Shown: positions 1 to 6,887 of the stretch, one piece after another
How positions within the stretch are numbered: position 1 is the first letter of the stretch
Layout: each line of letters starts with the position of its first letter
The notes under the pieces: model-generated
The model's database searches: none
The model's input: only the letters and a program-made list of their open reading frames with translations
What the model was told of the DNA's origin: nothing
NCBI GenBank assembly: GCA_013813905.1
Contig: JACCQX010000133.1
Span: 1-10,712, forward strand
DNA from: Chloroflexota bacterium
GTDB taxonomy: Bacteria > Chloroflexota > Limnocylindria > Limnocylindrales > CSP1-4
Reading direction: 5' to 3'
DNA: 10,712 bases
Translations under genes and position numbers: made by a program

Positions 1-133
1 ACGAAGCCGTACTTCACCGCCCGACCATCATGGCGCGAAGGTTACCCCCGGTGCCTGGACAGGCCGGCGTAGGCTGTGCGCGCGGGCACTAGGCAGGGCG
101 TGAGCCCGATGGCCGCAAGAGTGGAGGCGCGGT
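1..133. other. Region upstream of the ACT-domain gene, no gene recognised
   Basis: I see no convincing coding sequence here. All three plus-strand frames hit a stop before the ATG at 134, and none of the short translations resembles a family I know. A gene ending from the left cannot be excluded. A TGGACA at 56-61 resembles a -35 box, but no matching -10 box lies at a suitable distance. The region presumably carries the promoter of the ACT-domain gene, but none can be placed with confidence. Confidence 0.4.
123..127 (+). promoter_or_regulatory. Ribosome binding site of the ACT-domain gene
   Basis: A GGAGG lies six bases before the ATG at 134. This supports that start over later in-frame candidates. 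Confidence 0.7.
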
Positions 134-511
134 ATGGCTACGGACCTGACGATCGTCCTGGTGAACCGGCCGGGTACCCTGGCTGACGCAGCGGAGTCGC
201 TCGGTCGGGCAGGGATCAACATCGAGGGGACATGCGGCTTTCCTTCCGGCGGCGAGGGCATCATGCACGTCCTGGTGGAGGATGCACCGAGTGCTCGACG
301 TGCCATCCAGGAGGCCGGGCTGGAGGTTCGGGCGGAGCGGGAGGTAGTGCTGCTCGATCGGCTGCCGGAGCGGCCCGGTAGCCTTGGCGAGGCACTTCGG
401 AGGATCGCCAGCGCGGGCGCCAATGTCGACCTGCTCTACCTCACCACGGACGGGCGGGTCGTACTGAGCGGTGAGGATGTGGCCGCCATCCAACGTGCGG
501 TGGGTGAGTAG
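134..511 (+). CDS. Tandem ACT-domain protein, probable amino-acid sensor
   Basis: This is a 125-residue protein made almost entirely of two ACT-like modules. The first spans about residues 4-66 and has the ligand-site pattern NRPGTLADAAESLGRAGINI at 11-30. The second spans about 72-123, with ERPGSLGEALRRIASAGANV at 79-98. Both show the RPG(T/S)L turn, followed by a helix and then an Asn-containing strand, as is typical of ACT domains that bind small ligands such as amino acids. No catalytic or DNA-binding domain is attached, and no signal peptide or membrane segment is visible. The start is supported by GGAGG at 123-127. The gene is convergent with the aromatic operon, and its stop lies three bases from the ccdA stop. 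A role as an amino-acid-responsive regulatory protein is inferred from the fold. The ligand and partner are unknown, and proximity to the aromatic genes is only a hint. Confidence 0.8.
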   Translation: MATDLTIVLVNRPGTLADAAESLGRAGINIEGTCGFPSGGEGIMHVLVEDAPSARRAIQEAGLEVRAEREVVLLDRLPERPGSLGEALRRIASAGANVDLLYLTTDGRVVLSGEDVAAIQRAVGE

Positions 512-518
512 CGCTCAG
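464..518. repeat. Inverted repeat over the convergent gene ends
   Basis: CTGAGCG (464-470) and CGCTCAG (512-518) form a perfect 7-base inverted repeat around 41 bases. Inside it GGATG (475-479) can pair with CATCC (487-491) across a 7-base loop. The right arm covers the three-base gap between the ACT-gene stop and the ccdA stop. The structure could help end transcription from one or both sides, but neither strand has a T-run after it. It is not a convincing intrinsic terminator and may be chance. Confidence 0.25.
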
Positions 519-1189
519 ATCCGCAGTGTGAAGCGAATGTTCTCCCACTCGGTGACCAAGCCGTAGATGCCCGCGGCGATGAGCAGCACACCGGCCACTC
601 GTTCCAGCGTGTCGTGCCGCGCGAGGACCCAGCGCACGAGTGCCTGACCGCGGGCCGCGGCCAGTAGCGATAGACCCACCAGGGGCAGGCCGAAGCCGAG
701 CCCGAACACGAAGAAACGGCCGATCTGCGCCACCGTGTCGGCAGCGCCGGTGGAGATCGCCAGGAGTGCGAAGAGGAAGGGTCCCGCGCAGGGCACTGCG
801 ACCGGTCCCAGCATCAGGCCGTAGACGAAGGCCTGTCCGTACGGGTTCTTGACCAGCGGGATGCGAGCGTTGGGCATCTTCTCGAATGGGTTGCGGCCCG
901 ACAGCAACAGCACGCCCAGCGCGATGACCGCCAGGTAGACCACCGGGATGATGAGCAGCAGGAATTGTCCCGTCGCCAGGCTCAGCAGCCGCAGCAGGAA
1001 GCCGATGGCCACCATCGTGGTGAGCACGCCGGCCAGCACCAGGAGACCCAGCAGCCCAGCAGCGCGCCGGCCGGCGATGGCGCCGCTGTTCGAGGCGAGA
1101 TAGGCGATGAAGCCGGGGTAGAGCGGCAGCAAGCAGGGGCTGGCCGCGCTGAAGAGACCCGCCGTGAAGAGCAGGAGCAGCTCAGGCAC
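515..1189 (-). CDS. ccdA: CcdA/DsbD-like membrane thiol-disulfide transporter
   Basis: This 224-residue polytopic membrane protein belongs to the CcdA family, which carries reducing equivalents from cytoplasmic thioredoxin across the membrane to extracytoplasmic thiol proteins. Six hydrophobic segments are visible at about residues 5-28, 43-70, 77-97, 118-145, 157-180 and 196-214. The two redox cysteines sit in the expected Pro-flanked motifs: SPCLLPLYPGF (Cys19) in the first segment and VPCAGPF (Cys134) in the fourth. Length is normal for the family. The GTG start is the first possible one after the in-frame tlpA stop. Only CCC separates them, and no clear Shine-Dalgarno sequence precedes it, so translation is probably coupled to tlpA. 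The adjacent TlpA-like lipoprotein is its likely electron acceptor. Cytochrome c maturation is a common job for such pairs, but no cytochrome gene is in the window to confirm that. Confidence 0.9.
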   Translation of the reverse strand: MPELLLLFTAGLFSAASPCLLPLYPGFIAYLASNSGAIAGRRAAGLLGLLVLAGVLTTMVAIGFLLRLLSLATGQFLLLIIPVVYLAVIALGVLLLSGRNPFEKMPNARIPLVKNPYGQAFVYGLMLGPVAVPCAGPFLFALLAISTGAADTVAQIGRFFVFGLGFGLPLVGLSLLAAARGQALVRWVLARHDTLERVAGVLLIAAGIYGLVTEWENIRFTLRI

Positions 1190-1192
1190 GGG

Positions 1193-1891
1193 TTACGCGC
1201 CGTGCTGCTGGGCCAGCTCGGCGATGCGCGCCTGGCTTTTGTGCCCGAACTCCGTGAGGGTCACCGTGCCGTCCGTGCCGATGACTATCACCGGCGTGGA
1301 AGGCGGACTCAGCACCTGCGCACCGAACGCGTCGGCGAGGGCGCGGGACAGCTCCACGCCCGCGATGGCGTACGTGAACGGGAACGCGTTCTCATCCGCG
1401 AAGCGCGCCAGCATGTCCGGCGTCTCGTTGGGGTCCACGTCGAGGGCGACCCAGGTGACGCGCGACGGATCAAGCACGGCAACCGCCTCCCTGGCCGTCT
1501 CCTGCTGCTGGCGGCAACTGGTGCACCAGACGGCCATCGGCTCCACGAAGACCACGCGGTCGCCCGCCCCGGCCAGGGTGAACGTCTCGCCCGTGCGCAC
1601 GTCAGTCAACGGGATGGTGGCCCACGCCGGAGCGACAACGCCCGAGGCGGATGGCGTGGCCGAGACGCCGGGACGGGTGGTCCCGGCGGACGGCGCTGGC
1701 ACGGGCGAGCCGCCGGCGGTACCCGTCGCGTTCCGCTCCGTGGCCGCGGGCGTGTTGGAGGGAGGTGGCGAGGGCACCCTAGAGGGCGCATCGCTCTCCA
1801 CACCAGGGGCCGAGGCACTGCCACCGGCGCAGGCGGCCATGGCGCCCGAGGCCGCGATGAGGAGGGCGAGAAGACGGAGAGGTCGATGCAT
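1193..1891 (-). CDS. TlpA-like thioredoxin-fold lipoprotein
   Basis: This 232-residue exported thiol-disulfide oxidoreductase is probably anchored outside the membrane. Residues 1-20 form a basic-hydrophobic signal peptide ending in MAA before Cys21, a slightly degenerate lipobox. Residues 22-90 are a low-complexity Pro/Ser/Thr/Ala/Gly linker with no predicted fold. Residues about 91-230 form a TlpA/ResA-type thioredoxin domain. Its active site is WCTSC (Cys123, Cys126), and a probable cis-proline at Pro200 lies in the PPSTPVIVIG strand. The ATG is supported by GAGGA at 1896-1900, four bases upstream. The gene follows trpG after 39 bases and sits directly before ccdA in the same frame. CcdA probably keeps the CXXC pair reduced. 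The substrate is unknown. The gene has no metabolic link to the aromatic genes that I can see, and may simply share their transcript. Confidence 0.88.
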   Translation of the reverse strand: MHRPLRLLALLIAASGAMAACAGGSASAPGVESDAPSRVPSPPPSNTPAATERNATGTAGGSPVPAPSAGTTRPGVSATPSASGVVAPAWATIPLTDVRTGETFTLAGAGDRVVFVEPMAVWCTSCRQQQETAREAVAVLDPSRVTWVALDVDPNETPDMLARFADENAFPFTYAIAGVELSRALADAFGAQVLSPPSTPVIVIGTDGTVTLTEFGHKSQARIAELAQQHGA

Positions 1892-1930
1892 GAAGTCCTC
1901 GTGGCGCGGAGATGGGATGCTGTCTATCGG

Positions 1931-2530
1931 TCAGTACGTCGCGCGGACCTCATCTGGACCTACCGCCTTGGACAGCCATCGTGAGATGAGCGACGGCCCG
2001 TCATCGGTGAGGATCGACTCGGGGTGGAACTGGATGCCTTCCACAGGGTGTGTTCGATGCCGAACGCCCATGACCAGGCCGTCGGGCGACCAGGCGGTCA
2101 ACTCCAGTTCTTTCGGCAGGCCAGAGCGCTCGATGGCCAACGAGTGATATCGCGCGGCGCTCAGCGGCGAGGGCGCACCATCGAAGAGCCCGCCGCCCTC
2201 GTGCAGCACCGGGGAGCGCTTGCCGTGCACCGGCTCGACCCGCACGACCTCCCCGCCGTAGGCCACGCCGATGGCCTGGTGCCCCAGGCAGACGCCCAGC
2301 GTGGGGATGGTGGGGCCGAGCTGACGGATGAGCTCGACCGAGATGCCGGCCCGCTCCGGGCGCGACGGCCCGGGCGAGATGACGATGGCGTCCGGCGGCT
2401 CGGCCGCGATGGTCTCCACGGAGGTCTCGTCGTTGCGCACCACCTCCACGCCCACGCCCTGGGTCGACAGGAGCTGGTAGAGGTTCCACGTGAACGAGTC
2501 GTAGTTGTCCAGGAGAAGGATGCGCGTCAC
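1931..2530 (-). CDS. trpG: Anthranilate synthase glutamine amidotransferase subunit
   Basis: This 199-residue class I glutamine amidotransferase hydrolyses glutamine and passes ammonia to TrpE for anthranilate synthesis. Family motifs are intact: LLLDNYDSFTWNL at 5-17, SPGP at 52-55 (oxyanion region), the nucleophile loop GVCLGHQAIG with Cys81, and GIQFHPES with His169 and Glu171 completing the triad. Length is typical. The GTG start overlaps the trpE stop as GTGA (2527-2530) and is preceded by GGAGG at 2538-2542, seven bases upstream. A longer reading with an N-terminal extension would run back through trpE and matches nothing. The subunit might also serve PabB for folate synthesis, as in Bacillus, but its direct coupling to trpE favours the tryptophan role. 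The next gene lies 39 bases downstream, and no trpD, trpC or trpF follows, so the rest of the Trp pathway must be elsewhere. Confidence 0.95.
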   Translation of the reverse strand: MTRILLLDNYDSFTWNLYQLLSTQGVGVEVVRNDETSVETIAAEPPDAIVISPGPSRPERAGISVELIRQLGPTIPTLGVCLGHQAIGVAYGGEVVRVEPVHGKRSPVLHEGGGLFDGAPSPLSAARYHSLAIERSGLPKELELTAWSPDGLVMGVRHRTHPVEGIQFHPESILTDDGPSLISRWLSKAVGPDEVRATY

Positions 2531-3948
2531 GCGTCCGCCTCCGCCAGCGCCGAGAGGACAGCTCGCGCCTTGGCGGCCACCTCCGCCGACTCGCGTGCCG
2601 GGTCCGAGTCGGCCACGATGCCGGCGCCGGCATGCACGAACGCCGTGCCCTCGCGCAGGACCACGCTGCGGATGGTGATGGCCGCCTCCACGTCGCTCGG
2701 TGAGAAGAAGCCTATGGCGCCGCCGTACGGCCCGCGGCGCTCTCCCTCCAGCTCCGCGATGGCCTGCATCGCACGGACCTTGGGCGCCCCGCTGAGGGTC
2801 CCGGCGGGGAACGTGGCGCGCACGGCGTCGAACGCATCCAGGCCGTCGCGCAGCCGCCCGCGCACCTCCGATACGAGGTGCATCACGTGCGAGTAGCGCT
2901 CCACGGAGTAGAGCAGCGGCCACTCCACGCTCCCCGTCGCCGACACGCGGCCGACGTCGTTGCGGGCCAGATCGACCAGCATCGCGTGCTCCGCCAGCTC
3001 CTTCTCGTCGGCCAGCAGGTCCGCCTCCAGCTCCGCGTCGCGCACCGGGTCATCCGAGCGCGGCCGCGTCCCGGCGATGGGCCGCGTGACGATCTCGCCG
3101 CCCCGGGCCCGCACCAGCAGCTCCGGCGATGCGCCCAGGATTGCCCGACCGGCGCCCAGATCGATGAAGAAGAGGTGCGGCGACGGGTTGATCCGCCGCA
3201 GTGCCCGGTAGACGGCGAGCGGCGCTGCGGCGCAGGAGATCGTGAAGCGGCGCGCCAGCACTGCTTGAAGCATCTCGCCGGCGCGGATATCGGCCACCAG
3301 CGAGGCAACCCCGGTCTCGTAGCGCGCCGCGTCCTTCCCGCCCGCGGGAAGGGCAGCGACCGCGCGGGGGCCACGATCCAGCTGAACGGGTCGCTCTTCC
3401 TCGACCGGTCGCGCCAGGAGTCCGGCCACCGCCGTCAGCCTGCCGTCCGCCTCCCCATCGTCGATGGTCGCCAAAGTCGCCGACTGGGCGAGGTGATCGA
3501 AGACGATGACGACCTCGGGCAGGTGGAAGCAGGCCTCGGGAAGATCGACCGGATCAGCTTCTGGGACGGGCAGCCGCTCCCAGCGAGACGCGGCTTCGTA
3601 GGCCAGGTAGCCGACGCCCGCAGAGAGCGGGAAAGGGAACCCTGGGTCGCTCGGGATCACGGGCAGCATGGTGCGCAGCGCCTCCAGCGGGTCATCCGTC
3701 GCGAATCGCTTCACCTCGCTTCCGTCGGCTGCCTGGATCACGGCCGTGGAGCCATCCACCGTGAGCGTCCGGCCACGCACACCGACCATGGAGTAGCGCC
3801 CGTAGCGCGCCCCGCCCTCGACGCTTTCCAGGATGAAGGCCAGCCGGTCGCCCAGGCGCAGTCCGGCGGAGACAGGGGTGAGCGTGTCGGCGCTCCACTC
3901 GACGGCGACGACGCCGCTCCCCGCCCGTGGCGCGGCCGGCGCGATCAC
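2527..3948 (-). CDS. trpE: Anthranilate synthase component I
   Basis: This 473-residue enzyme converts chorismate plus ammonia to anthranilate and pyruvate, working with TrpG. The N-terminal region (about 15-180) carries ILESVEGG (39-46), matching the LLES tryptophan-feedback site of TrpE. The chorismate-binding domain (about 205-468) has the core motifs: GEMLQAVLARRF (224-235), PIAGT (290-294), LVDLARNDVGRV (324-335), RYSHVMHLVSEV (351-362), FPAGTLSGAPK (380-390) and HAGAGIVADSDP (439-450). Ala in PIAGT, rather than the Lys of PIKGT, argues for TrpE over PabB. The GTG start overlaps the aroQ stop as GTGA and is preceded by GGGGAGGA (3952-3959) within the last aroQ codons. A longer reading with a 42-residue extension would read through aroQ in another frame and lacks similarity. 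Feedback inhibition by tryptophan is likely from the conserved site. Confidence 0.95.
   Translation of the reverse strand: MIAPAAPRAGSGVVAVEWSADTLTPVSAGLRLGDRLAFILESVEGGARYGRYSMVGVRGRTLTVDGSTAVIQAADGSEVKRFATDDPLEALRTMLPVIPSDPGFPFPLSAGVGYLAYEAASRWERLPVPEADPVDLPEACFHLPEVVIVFDHLAQSATLATIDDGEADGRLTAVAGLLARPVEEERPVQLDRGPRAVAALPAGGKDAARYETGVASLVADIRAGEMLQAVLARRFTISCAAAPLAVYRALRRINPSPHLFFIDLGAGRAILGASPELLVRARGGEIVTRPIAGTRPRSDDPVRDAELEADLLADEKELAEHAMLVDLARNDVGRVSATGSVEWPLLYSVERYSHVMHLVSEVRGRLRDGLDAFDAVRATFPAGTLSGAPKVRAMQAIAELEGERRGPYGGAIGFFSPSDVEAAITIRSVVLREGTAFVHAGAGIVADSDPARESAEVAAKARAVLSALAEADA
3333..3352. repeat. Near-perfect palindrome inside trpE
   Basis: CCTTCCCGC (3333-3341) and GCGGGAAGG (3344-3352) are perfect inverted repeats around a 2-base centre. 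The mRNA could form an 8-bp stem with a 4-base loop. It encodes a loop in the linker of TrpE around residues 200-205 (LPAGGK), between the N-terminal and chorismate-binding regions. No known role is apparent. High GC makes some such repeats expected by chance. Confidence 0.45.
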
Positions 3949-4391
3949 GCGTCCTCCCCGGTGGGGGTTGGTTGCTGGCGTGCCAGAAGGAGGTCGACCG
4001 CCTCGAGATAGCCTTGCCAGCCCCGACCGATGACCTGTCCGGCCACGACCGGCTCCAGGACGGAGATGCGCCACGCCTCCCGGGCGCGGATATCGCTGAT
4101 GTGGACCTCGATGACCGGCCGCTCAGCGGAGACGATGGCGTCGTGCAGGGCGTAGCTAGTGTGCGCCAGCGCACCCGGGTTCATGACCACGCCGTCGTAG
4201 TCACGCTGCTCGAGACGGTCGATCAAAGCGCCCTCGTGGTTGCTTTGGAGGGCATCGACCTGTGCGCCCCGGACTTCCGCGTGCGCGCGCACGGCCTCGA
4301 CCACCTCGGCCAGCGTGGTGGTGCCGTAGACCTCCGGCTCCCGGTGGCCCAGACGGCCGAGATTGGGACCGTTGAGCAGGAGGATCCTCAT
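3945..4391 (-). CDS. aroQ: Type II 3-dehydroquinate dehydratase
   Basis: This 148-residue enzyme dehydrates 3-dehydroquinate to 3-dehydroshikimate, step 3 of the pathway. Members of this small flavodoxin-like family usually form dodecamers. Visible motifs are LLNGPNLGRLGHREPEVYG at 5-23, with catalytic Arg17 and Tyr22; SNHEGALIDRL at 50-60; NPGALAHTS at 71-79, with Asn71 and His77; and IEVHISDIRARE at 94-105, with catalytic His97. Two places differ from the usual family text. HISN reads HISD (Asp100), and the stretch after ARE reads AWRISV instead of a form like EFRHHS. The ATG overlaps the aroKB stop as ATGA, and GAGGAG (4397-4402) lies five bases upstream. The name aroQ is also used for chorismate mutase, and that is not meant here. 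This type is unrelated to the type I (AroD) dehydroquinases. Confidence 0.94.
   Translation of the reverse strand: MRILLLNGPNLGRLGHREPEVYGTTTLAEVVEAVRAHAEVRGAQVDALQSNHEGALIDRLEQRDYDGVVMNPGALAHTSYALHDAIVSAERPVIEVHISDIRAREAWRISVLEPVVAGQVIGRGWQGYLEAVDLLLARQQPTPTGEDA
3952..3959 (-). promoter_or_regulatory. Ribosome binding site of trpE inside aroQ
   Basis: GGGGAGGA on the minus strand ends three bases before the trpE GTG at 3948. It is formed by the codons for the last residues (GED) of AroQ, and it fixes the trpE start. Confidence 0.7.
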
Positions 4392-6067
4392 CGTGTCTCC
4401 TCTCTGGGAGCGATGCGCATAAGCGCACGGTCCAGCTCGGCATCGGAGACATCATCCACCTCCACCACTCGACCAACCGCCATGGGCAGGATCCAGCGCT
4501 GGCGGCCCTGCCGGCGCTTCTTGTCGCCTTGCAGCGCTTGACGGACGGCCGACGCATCGAAGCGGCGATGGAGCGCGAAACCCAGATCTGTGAGGCGGGC
4601 GTCGATGCGATGGGAGAGATCGGACTCCGCACCCCGTCCCTCGGCGATGGCGGTCACGGCCCGGATCCCCAGCACGACTGCCTGGCCGTGGGGCAGGCGA
4701 TAGCCGCTCTCGATCTCCAGCGCATGACCCAGCGTGTGGCCCAGGTTGAGCGTCCGGCGTTCGCCCGACTCGTACGGATCACGCGCGGCGATGCCCAGCT
4801 TGACCCGGACGGAGCGCTCCACGACGGCATAGCGGGCGGCCTCGTCGGGATCGCGAGTACGTACGGCAGCTGGGCCGCGCTCCCCGATCAGCCGCCACAG
4901 CGCCGGGTCCCCGATGAGCGCCGCTTTCAGTGACTCGGCCATGCCGTCGAGGAGGCGCGCGCGGGGCAGTGTGCGCAGAGACGCTACGTCCGCGATCACC
5001 GCCACGGGAGGCCAAAAGGCTCCGGCCGAGTTCTTGGCCCGTGCCAGGTCCACGGCCACCTTCCCGCCGAGGGCCGCGTCGGCCTGTCCCAGCCAGGTGG
5101 TGGGCACGTGGATGAGCGGCGCTCCCCGGTGATAGAGCGCCGCGGCGGTGCCGCCGAGGTCCGTGGTCGTGCCACCGCCCAGGCAGAGCCAGGCGTCGCC
5201 TCGCTCCGCCCCGGCTGCCGCTGCCGCCTCCAGCAGCCGCTCCACGGAGCGCAGCCGCTTGCCTCGCTCGCCGCCGCGGACGGTGAGCAGCCGCTCCCGG
5301 GGGAGCGCGGCCATCAGCTGCGGTAGCGCGGCAGCCGCCCGTTCGTCGGCCACGACCACAGGGATGCCGGTCGACACATCCTCGATGATGGCGCTTATCG
5401 CGGCCTTATCCAGGTCGCGGCCCAGGACGATCCGCGCGTGTGTGGGACCCATGGGGTGGCCGCGGAGTTGCTTCGCGTCGAAGAGGCGGCGGGTGCGAGG
5501 CGGAGCCGCGCCGGCGCCGTGACCCGCGGCCTGGGAACCTGCGGCTTTTCGAGCGATGTCGCGCACGCCTTCCTCGACCAGCTTCGTGACCGCGGCCACG
5601 TCCGCGGTGGCATCCACGGTCAGGTCCGCTGCTCGATAGAACGGCGCACGTTCCTCGCGCAGCTTCGCCAGCGCAACAGGAGCGTCTCCGCGCAGCAGGG
5701 GGCGCTGGACGGGATCGGCCGCGAGTCTGCCCAGGAGTCGATCGTCGGGCGCGTCCAGCCGAATCACCTTGGCCTCATCCCACAGCGCCCAGCGGGCGAG
5801 CGGCTCCAGCACCGTGCCTCCACCGGTGGCGATGACCGCACCCGGCAGCGCGCGGGCCTCTCTCACGGCGTCGAGCTCGAACGCGCGCAGCGCGGCTTCG
5901 CCCCCTGCCTCGATGAGCTCTGCCGGGTGCCTGCCGGTGCGCCGATGCACCAGCTCATCGGTGTCCACGAACGCGCGCCCGAGCCGCTCGGCGAGGCAGC
6001 GACCGACAGCGCTCTTGCCGCTGCCCGGCAGCCCCACAAGGACGATCGACTCAGGCGACTCAGACAT
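4388..6067 (-). CDS. aroKB: Bifunctional shikimate kinase / 3-dehydroquinate synthase
   Basis: This 559-residue fusion joins two non-consecutive pathway steps. Residues 7-175 are shikimate kinase (step 5): Walker A GLPGSGKS (12-19), VDTDE (34-38) with substrate-binding Asp37, Arg61, the GGG loop (82-84) and the lid QRPLL with Arg122. A Gly/Ala-rich linker runs from about 172 to 207. Residues about 208-555 are dehydroquinate synthase (step 2): nucleotide-site GGGTTTDLGG (297-306), PTTWLGQADAALGGK (322-336), KN (345-346), GMAE with metal ligand Glu378, NLGHTLGHALE with His444, and LPHGQAV with His460. The spacing of Glu and the two His fits the zinc site. The ATG at 6067 overlaps the end of aroE by 8 bases and lacks a clear Shine-Dalgarno. 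The longer in-frame reading from 6199 lies inside aroE and is rejected. The same fusion order is known from Thermotoga. An internal Met206 could in principle start a free AroB. Confidence 0.94.
   Translation of the reverse strand: MSESPESIVLVGLPGSGKSAVGRCLAERLGRAFVDTDELVHRRTGRHPAELIEAGGEAALRAFELDAVREARALPGAVIATGGGTVLEPLARWALWDEAKVIRLDAPDDRLLGRLAADPVQRPLLRGDAPVALAKLREERAPFYRAADLTVDATADVAAVTKLVEEGVRDIARKAAGSQAAGHGAGAAPPRTRRLFDAKQLRGHPMGPTHARIVLGRDLDKAAISAIIEDVSTGIPVVVADERAAAALPQLMAALPRERLLTVRGGERGKRLRSVERLLEAAAAAGAERGDAWLCLGGGTTTDLGGTAAALYHRGAPLIHVPTTWLGQADAALGGKVAVDLARAKNSAGAFWPPVAVIADVASLRTLPRARLLDGMAESLKAALIGDPALWRLIGERGPAAVRTRDPDEAARYAVVERSVRVKLGIAARDPYESGERRTLNLGHTLGHALEIESGYRLPHGQAVVLGIRAVTAIAEGRGAESDLSHRIDARLTDLGFALHRRFDASAVRQALQGDKKRRQGRQRWILPMAVGRVVEVDDVSDAELDRALMRIAPREETR
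4397..4402 (-). promoter_or_regulatory. Ribosome binding site of aroQ inside aroKB
   Basis: GAGGAG on the minus strand lies five bases before the aroQ ATG at 4391. It is encoded by the two Glu codons in the C-terminal REETR of the AroKB protein. Confidence 0.65.
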
Positions 6068-6887
6068 CGGCGTCGGGTCCAAGTTCCTGGCGCAGCGCGG
6101 TGCGCATCGCCTCGACCGGCGCCGGCAGGCCCAGCCAAAGCTCCAGGCTGCGCCGCCCCTGACCCAGGAGGATGCCCGCTCCACCGGCGGCCCGTGCACC
6201 GGCCCGCCGTGCGTCGTGCACCAGTCGAGTCGGACTGGGCCGGTAGACGAGGTCGAGGACGGCCAAGTCAGGTCGCAGGAGCCCCGCCGGGATGGGCGTG
6301 CTCGCGCGGTCTGACTCCGTGCGGACCCCGGCAGGACGCGCCGTGCCGATAGGCGTCGCGTTTACCACCAGGTCGGCGGCATCCAGCAGCTCCGGCAAGC
6401 GATCCCACGATCCGTCGCCGCGCTGAACGACCTCGACGTGCTCGCTTCCGCCCCGCTCCAGCGCCTGGACGGCCGATCGGGCCGCACCGCCGGCCCCCAG
6501 CACGAGAGACCGTCGCGCGCCGCCCGGACAGAGGCGCTCGATAGCCTCGACCAGGGCGGGTAGATCAGTGTCGTGGCCGACGAGCCGACCACCGTCGCGC
6601 ACCACCGTGTTCACCGAGCCGCTCCGCTCGGACTCCGCTGATCGCGCGTCGACCAGCGCCGCCACCGTCCGCTTGTGTGGCGTGGTCACGTTGCCACCGC
6701 CGATCCCGTCCGCGCGAAGCCCTTCCACGGCCGCAGCCACCTCGGACGCGCCGACGTCGGCCAGGTCGTAGGTGTGAGGCAGCGCCAGGGCAGCGAAGGC
6801 CGCCCGCATCATGGCCGGCGAGGCGGAGTAGTCGATGCCCTGACCAAGCAGCCGGAAGGCCAGCCCGGTCGAGGCGGGTCTGCTCAC
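6060..6887 (-). CDS. aroE: Shikimate 5-dehydrogenase
   Basis: This 275-residue NADP-dependent enzyme reduces 3-dehydroshikimate to shikimate (step 4). The substrate-binding domain shows YSASP (20-24, the SxS motif with Ser21 and Ser23), GGGNVTTPHK (63-72) with catalytic Lys72, SVNTV (91-95) with Asn93, and GHDTD (104-108) with catalytic Asp108. The nucleotide-binding domain shows GAGGAARSA (131-139), and Gln243 in GILLGQG fits the conserved C-terminal substrate contact. Two motif letters are unusual: HSxSP reads YSASP, and NTDxxG reads DTDLPA. Both leave the catalytic pair intact. The usual NRT cofactor-phosphate motif reads QRG, so cofactor preference is less certain. The GTG start overlaps the aroC stop as GTGA, without a clear Shine-Dalgarno, suggesting coupled translation. 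Confidence 0.93.
   Translation of the reverse strand: MSRPASTGLAFRLLGQGIDYSASPAMMRAAFAALALPHTYDLADVGASEVAAAVEGLRADGIGGGNVTTPHKRTVAALVDARSAESERSGSVNTVVRDGGRLVGHDTDLPALVEAIERLCPGGARRSLVLGAGGAARSAVQALERGGSEHVEVVQRGDGSWDRLPELLDAADLVVNATPIGTARPAGVRTESDRASTPIPAGLLRPDLAVLDLVYRPSPTRLVHDARRAGARAAGGAGILLGQGRRSLELWLGLPAPVEAMRTALRQELGPDADV

Noticed and set aside
56..61. TGGACA as a -35 promoter box for the ACT gene
   Set aside because: No AT-rich -10 box lies 16-18 bases downstream, and the match is weak in GC-rich sequence.
965..1984. Long plus-strand open frame of 339 codons opposite tlpA and ccdA
   Set aside because: It lies antisense to two clearly conserved genes. Its Arg/Gly/Gln-rich translation has no fold or motif, and open frames of this kind are common opposite GC-rich genes.
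2531..2923. N-terminal extension of trpG
   Set aside because: The added residues read trpE in another frame and are Arg-rich without similarity. The GTG at 2530 has a GGAGG and a GTGA overlap.
2527..3948. Assignment as PabB (aminodeoxychorismate synthase) rather than TrpE
   Set aside because: The motif is PIAGT rather than PIKGT, and the N-terminal ILES feedback-type motif is present.
2878..4011. Long plus-strand open frame of 377 codons opposite trpE
   Set aside because: The minus-strand frame carries all TrpE motifs. The antisense product is low-complexity and Arg-rich, without recognisable features.
5292..5307. CGCTCCC/GGGAGCG inverted repeat in aroKB
   Set aside because: The arms are only 7 bases with a 2-base centre, inside coding sequence. 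This is expected by chance at this GC content.
6068..6199. 44-residue N-terminal extension of aroKB
   Set aside because: It lies wholly within aroE in another frame. The ATG at 6067 begins just before the shikimate kinase P-loop strand.
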